Positions 1-6,234 of a stretch of DNA of 13,221 nucleotides are shown here, piece by piece (the stretch's first letter is position 1; every line of letters begins with the position of its first letter). Source of the stretch: JBHICC01 sp046759385 (GTDB lineage Bacteria > Pseudomonadota > Gammaproteobacteria > Acidiferrobacterales > SPGG2); the NCBI GenBank assembly GCA_046759385.1, contig JBHICC010000061.1:1-13221 (forward strand). Reading direction: 5' to 3'. The notes below the pieces were generated by a model. It saw only the letters and a program-made list of their open reading frames with translations, did not search any database and was not told where the DNA came from. Both the position numbers and the translations under genes were made by a program.

Positions 1-55
1 GCCATTGTGAAATACGGGGCCTCGCTTATTATTGGACCGAAAGTTTCGACGCTCG

Positions 56-517
56 TTACGGATGCACAACCGCCCGATGCGAACGCTCGTCTTGGCGCTT
101 TGCAACCTCGCGGACGTGCTCCCGTTGGACTAGATCCCCGAGGGTGATGCCGTTGAGAAACTCGTAGATTTGATCGCTTAGCTGCGCCCACAAATAATGC
201 GTCAGGCACGTCTCATCTTCGGCGCAGTTTTTCTCCCCGCCACAGCGCGTGGTGTCAATGTTCTCGTTAATCACGACAACGATTTCGGCAACGGAGATCT
301 GGTCGGGGTCCTTGGCGAGGCTGTAGCCACCGCCAGGGCCGCGAATGCTATCCACCAAACCGTTGCGGCGCAAGCGTGCGAACAATTGCTCCAGGTAGGA
401 AAGCGAGATCCCCTGGCGCTTAGCGATGTCAGCCAACGTCACTACCCCCTGATTGTAGTGCAGCGCCAAATCCAGCATCGCGGTGACGGCGTAACGCCCT
501 TTCGTGGTCAGTTTCAT
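56..517 (-). CDS. iscR: Iron-sulfur cluster regulator IscR (Rrf2 family)
   Basis: This is a 153-residue transcription regulator that represses the isc Fe-S assembly genes when it carries a [2Fe-2S] cluster and binds other sites as apoprotein. The N-terminal winged helix covers about residues 1-65, with the recognition region around SYLEQLF (40-46) and the wing at RGPGGGYSL. E43, the residue that sets DNA specificity in E. coli IscR, is present. The cluster ligands C92, C98, C104 and H107 are all present at the E. coli spacing, within the stretch RCGG to CLTHYLW. The C-terminal part resembles E. coli up to about residue 140. The ATG start is preceded by a purine-rich GGTAGGTAGG. Only 55 bases remain downstream. 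A minus-strand ATG at 3-5 could open the next gene (iscS would be usual), but too little is visible to call it. Autoregulation is expected from the family; I found no convincing IscR operator. Confidence 0.97.
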   Translation of the reverse strand: MKLTTKGRYAVTAMLDLALHYNQGVVTLADIAKRQGISLSYLEQLFARLRRNGLVDSIRGPGGGYSLAKDPDQISVAEIVVVINENIDTTRCGGEKNCAEDETCLTHYLWAQLSDQIYEFLNGITLGDLVQREHVREVAKRQDERSHRAVVHP

Positions 518-783
518 TCGTACCTACCTACCCAATCAATAAGTTACAAACGAGTCTATCTGCCTCTGAAATGCTGGTCCAACCGCGAGCCGGGCGAATA
601 GCAAAATCCACCCTTTCTGGCGACTCTGGCGGCGTGCCCCAGCGTCTGTAGCAAGTAGTGCTTACCGCTTTTGGACTTAGCAAGACCCCCCTGGTTCCGT
701 ACTGACTAGGGGCTGTGGCGAACCCGATCTTTTGAGCCATTCCCGCAAGGCCTAAAGCTATTTATTAGTATATCATAATATGT
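518..783 (-). other. trmJ-iscR intergenic region, possible long iscR leader
   Basis: These 266 bases hold no convincing protein gene. The trmJ-proximal end (about 751-783) is very AT-rich and carries an extended -10 promoter, while the rest is G+C-rich. A transcript starting near 760 would have about 240 untranslated bases before iscR. It shows some pairing potential, for example GTAAG (665-661) with CTTGC (655-651) around a five-base loop, but I cannot assign it to a known RNA family. A second, weak promoter-like pair closer to iscR is TTGGAC (582-577) and TAGACT (558-553), 18 bases apart. The region could be a regulated iscR leader, a small RNA, or neither. Confidence 0.4.
767..775 (-). promoter_or_regulatory. 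Extended -10 promoter downstream of trmJ
   Basis: On the minus strand the sequence reads TGATATACT, which is a TGn extension followed by TATACT (five of six bases of the -10 consensus) in an AT-rich setting. No good -35 is seen, as is common for extended -10 promoters. Transcription would begin near 760, pointing to iscR 240 bases away. Confidence 0.45.
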
Positions 784-1530
784 TCATTCTTGATCCTGTG
801 GGTCGTGCTTTTGCACCGTGGCCACAATGCCCCGCAATATATTGAGTTCATTTTCGTCCAGCGCTACCCGGTTAAACAGCCGATACAGACGGCGCATGAG
901 TTTGCGTGGATTCTTCGGGTCAAGATAACCAATCTGCACCAGCACTTGCTCGAGGTGGCGGTAAAACCGCTCTATATCTTCACTGCGGGCGAGTGCGACC
1001 CGCGGCTCGTGCCAGTCGATGCGCTCAACCTCTCGCTGTCCGCGGCTGGCCCTGAAGATCTCGTAGCTCATGACCTGCACAGCACACGCCAGGTTAAGCG
1101 ACGCATAGGCAGGGTTAGAGGGGATGTTAACCACCTGCTCGCATAGGTCCAGCTCGGCATTGGTCAACCCCATTTTCTCGCGCCCGAAGACCAACGCAAC
1201 TAACCCAGACTTAGCTTCGCTCACCAATCTCATAGCACAGGCACGTGCGTCGAGTGCGGGCCAGGGAATCGAGCGTGCTCGACTGCTCGTGCCGATAACC
1301 ACACGACAGCCGTCGATCGCATTAAACAGTGAATCACACGTCACCGCTCGCTCAAGGACATCGAGCGCGCCCGCCGCCCGTGCGCGCGCTTCCGGCGCCA
1401 GCGTATCCGCAGCAGGCGCAACGAGATAGAGTTGGTCGAGATCCATCGTTTTCATCGCACGCGCGGTCGCACCGACATTGCCGGGGTGCGTGGGGTGCAC
1501 CAATACTATACGTACATTGTGCAACGGCAT
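784..1530 (-). CDS. trmJ: tRNA (cytidine/uridine-32-2'-O)-methyltransferase TrmJ
   Basis: This 248-residue SpoU-class (SPOUT, alpha/beta-knot) methyltransferase transfers a methyl group from S-adenosylmethionine to the 2'-OH of nucleotide 32 in several tRNAs. Motif 1 is NVGATARAM (N18, R24), motif 2 is LVFGREKMGLT (113-123, with R117 and E118), and motif 3 is NIPSNPAYASLNLACAV (135-151, N146), which makes the trefoil knot and cofactor site. E. coli TrmJ is nearly the same length. The C-terminal 80 residues are the helical extension typical of TrmJ. The ATG is preceded on the minus strand by a purine-rich GAGGCGAGAAGAG. The gene is divergent from suhB with 100 bases between the ATGs and lies upstream of iscR, a conserved gammaproteobacterial order. 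Confidence 0.97.
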   Translation of the reverse strand: MPLHNVRIVLVHPTHPGNVGATARAMKTMDLDQLYLVAPAADTLAPEARARAAGALDVLERAVTCDSLFNAIDGCRVVIGTSSRARSIPWPALDARACAMRLVSEAKSGLVALVFGREKMGLTNAELDLCEQVVNIPSNPAYASLNLACAVQVMSYEIFRASRGQREVERIDWHEPRVALARSEDIERFYRHLEQVLVQIGYLDPKNPRKLMRRLYRLFNRVALDENELNILRGIVATVQKHDPQDQE

Positions 1531-1573
1531 TAGCTCTTCTCGCCTCTTTGCTGTCGAAACCCGACAATCTTGC

Positions 1574-1602
1574 TTTGCATGACCAAGTCCCCCCGATAAA
1601 AT
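1574..1602 (+). promoter_or_regulatory. Candidate suhB promoter
   Basis: TTTGCA at 1574-1579 (four of six -35 bases) is followed after 17 bases by TAAAAT at 1597-1602 (five of six -10 bases). The predicted start, near 1609, would leave a leader of about 20 bases before the suhB ATG at 1631. This is by motif matching only. Confidence 0.4.
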
Positions 1603-1614
1603 CTCGCGTTCTTA

Positions 1615-1630
1615 TGTGGCAGGAACCACA
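1615..1630 (+). promoter_or_regulatory. Hairpin carrying the suhB ribosome binding site in its loop
   Basis: TGTGG (1615-1619) pairs perfectly with CCACA (1626-1630). The six-base loop CAGGAA holds the Shine-Dalgarno AGGA (1621-1624), and the suhB ATG follows the stem directly at 1631. The five-pair stem is short, so it may only tune initiation. The GTG at 1616, in frame with suhB, lies inside this stem. Confidence 0.35.
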
Positions 1631-2428
1631 ATGCACCCGATATTGAACACAGCGGTCAAAGCGGCCCGCCGAGCGGGCAACATTATTATGCGCCATAGTG
1701 ACCAGCTTGACCGGCTTGCAATCGAGGCCAAAGGTCGCAACGACTTTGTTAGCCAAGTCGACCGACTAGCAGAGGCCGAGATCATACGGGTGGTCCACGG
1801 TGCGTACCCGGATCACGCTATCTTGGCCGAGGAGAGCGGTAGACAACAAGGCAATGAATACCTTTGGGTCATTGACCCGCTCGACGGGACCACGAATTAC
1901 TTGCACGGCTACCCACAATTTGCCGTATCAATTGCGCTTGAACATCGGGGCCAGCCCCAACAGGCAGTAGTCTTAGATCCGGTTCGCAACGAACTGTACA
2001 CCGCCTCTCGTGGTAGCGGGGCGCAGCGAAACGAACGTCGGATCCGGGTAAGCCAAACCCGTAGCCTCAAATTTTCGCTGCTCGGCACGGGATTCCCCTT
2101 CCGCATCGAGGAACACATGGAAACGTGGATTAACACGTTCCGGGCATTGCTAAAAAGTAGTAGCGGTGTGCGACGCGCCGGCTCCGCGGCACTCGATCTT
2201 GCGCACGTGGCGTGCGGCCGGCTCGATGGTTTCTGGGAGTTCGGCCTAGGCCACTGGGACCTTTCGGCAGGCTCGTTGCTTATCGAGGAGGCAGGAGGCT
2301 TGATAAGTGATATGTCAGGGGGGCAAGACTTTCTGCAAACGGGCAACGTGGTCGCTGGTAATGCCGAGATCCATGGCCAGATGCTACCGTTAATCCAACC
2401 GCACCTGCCCGCGCCATTGCAACGCTAA
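1631..2428 (+). CDS. suhB: Inositol-1-monophosphatase family protein SuhB
   Basis: This is a 265-residue Mg2+-dependent phosphatase of the inositol monophosphatase family. In E. coli SuhB hydrolyses inositol phosphates and also joins the NusA-containing rRNA antitermination complex. Metal ligands are visible: E67 in LAEESG, D82 and D85 in the signature IDPLDGTTNY (81-90), and D210 in GHWDLSAG. The N-terminus MHPILNTAVKAARRAG matches E. coli SuhB, so I choose the ATG at 1631 rather than the in-frame GTG at 1616. AGGA lies six bases upstream. The gene is divergent from trmJ. Its stop codon is only four bases from the stop of the converging downstream gene. Confidence 0.97.
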   Translation: MHPILNTAVKAARRAGNIIMRHSDQLDRLAIEAKGRNDFVSQVDRLAEAEIIRVVHGAYPDHAILAEESGRQQGNEYLWVIDPLDGTTNYLHGYPQFAVSIALEHRGQPQQAVVLDPVRNELYTASRGSGAQRNERRIRVSQTRSLKFSLLGTGFPFRIEEHMETWINTFRALLKSSSGVRRAGSAALDLAHVACGRLDGFWEFGLGHWDLSAGSLLIEEAGGLISDMSGGQDFLQTGNVVAGNAEIHGQMLPLIQPHLPAPLQR

Positions 2429-2432
2429 ACTG

Positions 2433-4163
2433 TTACGGCTGCGCCACTTCGGTGAAGACGATTTGATCGAACGAGGCGCTACGTTCGAGCAGCTTTAGCG
2501 GGCGTACAACCCGCGGCGGTGCATCGCCGGTGACAATGTAGAGACTGCGATCGGGTTCGTAGACACCACGGCCCACCAACAGTGTCTCGGGTCGCTGTAA
2601 CACAGGCATCGCAGGCAGCAATAATGCTTGCGTGTAGCGTAATCCGCTCCCCTCGGTGGGCACGGGTCTCACGGCCACCGGGGTTATCTCCGGGGCGAGC
2701 CTTTCGATGCCCATCTCTACTCGCTTGGCCTCGGGACTCTTGACCCATCGGATCACGCCGACGCGCCAGACGCCTCCGTCGCTCGGGCCCTGAACACCCA
2801 GGAGATCGCCAACGCGCACATGCATCGCTTGATCGCCGTCTCGCGACAACAACAGTCCACGCGCACTTTCATCGCGAAGTTGCCAACGGTCAACCAGATA
2901 TGTCTCGGGCGCGGTGATCGCAGTCTGATTAAGCCAACGTGGTATGCGCGGTGCTCGTTTCTTGCTCGGCGCGTCCGCGGTTGTCGGCCTGCCTGTGGGT
3001 GGAACCGAAACTGCTGCGGCCGTTTTCGGCTGTGAGACGCCTTTCTGCTCCGGCGGTGTTGCCTCCGGGTCACCAACGAGCGGCGGCGTAAATGGCTTCC
3101 GTCCGCTCCCAAAGAAATGCAAAGCATTAATACCTTTGCAAATCGACAAATGTCCTTGCGTCTTGGTACGTGAGTACTGGCGCTTCGGGGTCAACCCCCA
3201 AAACTTAATCATGCGGCGGAGCATTTCATGGCACGCGGCTTCCTTGAGGTCCAGGCCTAGGCCGAGCACGCTCACAGGAGCTCCATCGTCAAGCCGTTTG
3301 ATGAATCCGTGCACCACCCTTGCCAGCTCTATTGTGTTCAGAACACGCAATTGGCTGGACAACTCACCACGCTCTGACCGCTGGGCGACCGCAATGGGTG
3401 GCGCATCGGCATCCAAATCAATCACGAAGTGGCCGGCCGGGTCGCTGGCTTTCAGACTGCGTTTAATCGACGCCTTGCCTGCGCGCGCCTCTAGAAAAGT
3501 ATCTATGTGGAAGCACTCATTTTGGGGCAGCTGATACGGATTGCACAGCCCGAGCAGTAGAATTCTACGGTAACGAAGACTAATCGTGGTCTTAGTACGC
3601 TTCTCCCCATAGCGTTCCACTGACTCGTCCAGTATGCCCTGCTCTTCCGCGTAGCCGTATAGCGCGTGGATCTCCTGCCAAACGCTCGGCGGCTGCGGCA
3701 TATAGACCTGATAAGAGCGCAGTAATACAGCGCCAAGATAGTCCATCGCGCGTTCTACCGTCAGAGCCGGTTGATTTCGCCTGCCCCACCCCCGGCGCGC
3801 ACTGCCCACGTCATGTAAGGCCACTTTGTAACCAATGGCCATTTCCATCTGTAATCGGCGGATAAACTCTGCGAGCTTCCGCATGTCAGCCGGCAACGGC
3901 AAACCCAGCCCGGCAAATTGCGACGTAAGCACTGACGACACCGTGGCCACAGGGCCTTGATACAACTCCATTAACTCAAGGCGAGTGTTGTGCGGAACCT
4001 CGAGGCGGTTCAGCGCATAGAGCGCATGATAGATGTCCTGTGCCGCCTCCCCATCGTCCGCCAGCGGCAACGACTCAAGCCAGGCGCGCGCCTCTCGAGG
4101 CTGGGTCTCCGTGACCCACGCCGAGACTTGCTTTTTCGGGACGAACAAGGGCAAACCACCCAC
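2433..4163 (-). CDS. PilZ-like C-terminal domain protein, FimW-type (c-di-GMP related)
   Basis: This is a 576-residue cytoplasmic protein without signal peptide or membrane segments. Residues 1-350 are a helical, uncharacterised region with a motif LLLGLCNPYQLPQNE (202-216). Residues 355-408 form a Pro- and Lys/Arg-rich linker. Residues 420-500 look like a PilZ domain, with DESARG (431-436) fitting the D/NxSxxG c-di-GMP motif, followed by VGDLLGVQ and WRVGVIRWV. The usual upstream RxxxR is not clear; RWQLR (426-430) sits unusually close to DESARG and KRAPR (402-406) is degenerate. I recall this layout from the FimW group of Pseudomonas, polar c-di-GMP effectors tied to type IV pili, but the assignment is tentative. 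The start is GTG with GGAG nine bases upstream; an in-frame TAA two codons before excludes an earlier start. The gene converges on suhB. Confidence 0.82.
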   Translation of the reverse strand: MGGLPLFVPKKQVSAWVTETQPREARAWLESLPLADDGEAAQDIYHALYALNRLEVPHNTRLELMELYQGPVATVSSVLTSQFAGLGLPLPADMRKLAEFIRRLQMEMAIGYKVALHDVGSARRGWGRRNQPALTVERAMDYLGAVLLRSYQVYMPQPPSVWQEIHALYGYAEEQGILDESVERYGEKRTKTTISLRYRRILLLGLCNPYQLPQNECFHIDTFLEARAGKASIKRSLKASDPAGHFVIDLDADAPPIAVAQRSERGELSSQLRVLNTIELARVVHGFIKRLDDGAPVSVLGLGLDLKEAACHEMLRRMIKFWGLTPKRQYSRTKTQGHLSICKGINALHFFGSGRKPFTPPLVGDPEATPPEQKGVSQPKTAAAVSVPPTGRPTTADAPSKKRAPRIPRWLNQTAITAPETYLVDRWQLRDESARGLLLSRDGDQAMHVRVGDLLGVQGPSDGGVWRVGVIRWVKSPEAKRVEMGIERLAPEITPVAVRPVPTEGSGLRYTQALLLPAMPVLQRPETLLVGRGVYEPDRSLYIVTGDAPPRVVRPLKLLERSASFDQIVFTEVAQP

Positions 4164-4212
4164 TGTTTAGCGCTCCGCGCGTCAAAAGACGTTTTCAGGG
4201 CATTTTCAAAGT

Positions 4213-4218
4213 ATTATA
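4213..4218 (-). promoter_or_regulatory. Candidate -10 element for the PilZ-like gene
   Basis: The minus strand has a perfect TATAAT about 50 bases before the GTG start at 4163, giving a leader of about 43 bases. No good -35 is found 16-18 bases upstream, so an activator may be needed. The remainder of the 202-base divergent gap (4164-4365) has no other clear feature. Confidence 0.4.
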
Positions 4219-4365
4219 GGTCACAGAAACGAACGCGAGCCTCCTTTTAGGTAGGTGCCTCTCGCTGCCCTGTTCGAAGCCCGATAATCATCCTGGCCAC
4301 ATATCGCTGTTTGCGACTAACCTATCTAGCATTGTGCAAGTCTGCCTAAGGGAACAGGAGTTCGC

Positions 4366-5646
4366 GTGAGCGTAATCGCCATTGTTGGGCTGGGTTACGT
4401 GGGCCTGCCGCTCGCGGTCGAGTTCGGGAAGAAGCGGGAGACCATCGGCTACGACTCAGACAGCGGAAAGATTGAAAGCTACAGGCGCGGCCTGGACCCG
4501 AGCGGCCAGACGTCAATCGACGTGCTACGAGGCGCTACCCACCTGACCTATACCGACGACCCCACGGTGCTGGGGAGTGCTGAGTACCTTATCGTCGCCG
4601 TCCCCACTCCTGTGGACGAAGCCCACCAACCCGACCTTAAGCCCCTCATCGAGTCGAGTCGAACCGTCGGCCGACATCTTCGCCGAGGTGCAACGATCGT
4701 CTACGAGTCTACCGTCTACCCAGGTGCCACAGAGGAGGTGTGCATACCCGTGCTTGAGCGTGAATCGGGCTTGGAATGGAAGCGGGACTTTCACATCGGC
4801 TACTCGCCGGAACGTATCAATCCCGGCGATGGCGAGCACACCTTACCTAAGATCATAAAGGTCGTGGCCGGCGATGAACCGGCGACCTTGGAACGCTTAG
4901 CCAAACTCTATGGATCGATCGTGCCCGCTGGCATCCACTGTGCTTCCAGTATCAAGCTCGCGGAGGCCGCCAAAGTAATCGAGAATACACAGCGCGATCT
5001 CAACATCGCGCTGATGAATGAGCTCGCTATAATTTTCGACCGCATAGGCATCGACACGACTGAGGTACTCGAGGCCGCCGAGACCAAATGGAACTTTTTG
5101 TCTTTCCGGCCCGGGCTAGTGGGCGGTCATTGTATTGGTGTAGACCCCTATTATTTGACCTACAAAGCGCAGATGCTTGGCTACCACCCGCAGGTCATCC
5201 TTGCTGGGCGTCAGATCAACGATGGAATGGGTAAGTTCGTCGCCGAACAGACCATTAAGTGTCTTATCCGTAATGGCGGCGCAATCAAGGATGCGCAGGT
5301 TAATGTCCTCGGCCTAACATTTAAGGAAGACTGCCCTGATCTGCGCAATTCACGCGTAATCGATGTGATCCGAGAATTGCAGTCTTATGGCGTAAGAGTC
5401 GCGGCTCATGATCCCGTTTCGATACAATCCGAGGCACGTAGCGAGTACGGTATCGATCTCGTTGCGTGGGACGATCTCCCAGTAGCGCAAGCCATGATTG
5501 CGGCCGTACCGCACCAGCAGTTTCTCAAACGCCCCATTGCCGATTACGTCGAGAAGCTCACGCCGCGCGGGTGCTTTATCGATGTTAAATCGCGCTTCGA
5601 TATAGTCGCGCTGCGCGATGCCGGCATTACCTTATGGCGCCTGTAA
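4366..5646 (+). CDS. tviB: UDP-N-acetylhexosamine 6-dehydrogenase (TviB/WbpO type)
   Basis: This is a 426-residue NAD-dependent nucleotide-sugar dehydrogenase that oxidises C6 of a UDP-N-acetylhexosamine to the uronic acid in two steps, supplying capsule, O-antigen or exopolysaccharide synthesis in the cytosol. The Rossmann motif GLGYVG is at 8-13. GYSPERINPGD lies at 145-155. EAAKVIENTQRDLNIA (200-215, K203) and GGHCIGVDPYYL (253-264, catalytic C256) are typical of the TviB/WbpO branch rather than UDP-glucose dehydrogenase. The C-terminal UDP-binding domain includes LGLTFKEDCPDLRNS (315-329). The start is GTG with AGGAG five bases upstream. No glycosyltransferase, epimerase or export gene is adjacent, so the polysaccharide served is unknown. 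UDP-GlcNAc is the likely substrate by family, but UDP-GalNAc cannot be excluded. Confidence 0.92.
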   Translation: MSVIAIVGLGYVGLPLAVEFGKKRETIGYDSDSGKIESYRRGLDPSGQTSIDVLRGATHLTYTDDPTVLGSAEYLIVAVPTPVDEAHQPDLKPLIESSRTVGRHLRRGATIVYESTVYPGATEEVCIPVLERESGLEWKRDFHIGYSPERINPGDGEHTLPKIIKVVAGDEPATLERLAKLYGSIVPAGIHCASSIKLAEAAKVIENTQRDLNIALMNELAIIFDRIGIDTTEVLEAAETKWNFLSFRPGLVGGHCIGVDPYYLTYKAQMLGYHPQVILAGRQINDGMGKFVAEQTIKCLIRNGGAIKDAQVNVLGLTFKEDCPDLRNSRVIDVIRELQSYGVRVAAHDPVSIQSEARSEYGIDLVAWDDLPVAQAMIAAVPHQQFLKRPIADYVEKLTPRGCFIDVKSRFDIVALRDAGITLWRL

Positions 5647-5670
5647 ATAGTTACGATGCGTTTTTGGGCC

Positions 5671-5699
5671 CTGGGAAGGAGGCGCGATTCCCTTGCCAG
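5671..5699. repeat. Inverted repeat between tviB and fdxA
   Basis: CTGGGAAGG (5671-5679) and CCTTGCCAG (5691-5699) pair at eight of nine positions around an 11-base loop. There is no T-run after the stem on either strand, so it is not a standard terminator. It ends 12 bases before a -10-like TATCAT (5712-5717) that lies 40 bases before fdxA, so it could be an operator or only a transcript hairpin. Confidence 0.3.
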
Positions 5700-5757
5700 C
5701 CTGAGTGCGTGTATCATCTGCACGTTTGTCAGACGTCGGAGAGTTTGGAGAGCGCCA

Positions 5758-6081
5758 ATGACCTACGTGGTCACGGAAAGTTGTATCAAATGTAAGTACA
5801 CCGATTGCGTCGAAGTCTGCCCTGTGGATTGTTTCCATGAGGGGCCCAACATGCTTGTCATCGATCCTGAGGAATGTATCGACTGCACGTTATGCGTCCC
5901 GGAGTGTCCGGTTGATGCCATCTACGCCGAAGATGATCTACCGGAAGATCAAATGAACTTCCTCGAGCTGAACGCAGAGCTCACTAAACAATGGCCAGTT
6001 ATCACCGAGATGAAACCGGCGCCAGCGGATGCGGCCGAGTGGGAGAAAGTAAAAGACAAGTTGCAGCATCTTGAACGCTGA
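5758..6081 (+). CDS. fdxA: Seven-iron ferredoxin FdxA ([3Fe-4S][4Fe-4S])
   Basis: This is a 107-residue low-potential electron carrier, closely matching Azotobacter vinelandii ferredoxin I along its whole length, including the C-terminal extension ending KLQHLER. All nine cysteines are present: C9, C17 and C50 should bind the [3Fe-4S] cluster, C21, C40, C43 and C46 the [4Fe-4S] cluster; C12 and C25 correspond to the two non-ligand cysteines. The motifs are CIKCKYTDCVEVCPVDC (9-25) and CIDCTLCVPECP (40-51). I choose the ATG at 5758 because the family starts there (MTYVVTESC) and GGAG lies seven bases upstream; the longer ORF from 5656 adds a non-homologous Arg-rich stretch. The 111-base gap after tviB and a TATCAT at 5712-5717 suggest its own promoter. 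Confidence 0.96.
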   Translation: MTYVVTESCIKCKYTDCVEVCPVDCFHEGPNMLVIDPEECIDCTLCVPECPVDAIYAEDDLPEDQMNFLELNAELTKQWPVITEMKPAPADAAEWEKVKDKLQHLER

Positions 6082-6115
6082 TTCAACCGCCGCTGCCGCC
6101 GATTTCGCGTCTGAC

Positions 6116-6137
6116 ACAAGGCCCCGGATGGCCTTGT
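6116..6137 (+). terminator. Hairpin after fdxA, possible terminator without T-tract
   Basis: ACAAGGCC (6116-6123) pairs perfectly with GGCCTTGT (6130-6137) around CCGGAT, 34 bases after the fdxA stop. It is followed by CATCGTCATC rather than a T-run, so it may stabilise the 3' end or assist a factor-dependent stop. The rest of the 153-base gap to 6234 shows nothing definite. Confidence 0.4.
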
Positions 6138-6234
6138 CATCGTCATCTGAGCTTCAAACGCGGCCAGGTCCGACGCGTAAAGCACGTTTCGATACAGTTC
6201 ATCAGGTCTGACGAACGTTCAGAGCCAGGTTGGC

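Noticed and set aside
3..5. Minus-strand ATG as the start of iscS or another downstream gene
   Set aside because: Only five bases remain in the window, so it cannot be supported.
528..740. A 70-codon minus-strand ORF in the trmJ-iscR gap
   Set aside because: It has no separate ribosome binding site (GGGA touches the ATG), an irregular composition and no recognisable domain, and it overlaps the presumed iscR leader.
518..783. tRNA, 6S, 4.5S or tmRNA in the trmJ-iscR gap
   Set aside because: I compared key motifs (T-arm, SRP tetraloop, tmRNA ends, 6S closing stems) by eye and none fits.
5656..5757. N-terminal extension of fdxA by 34 residues
   Set aside because: The extension is Arg-rich and absent from the family; the ATG at 5758 has a good Shine-Dalgarno and matches the ferredoxin N-terminus.
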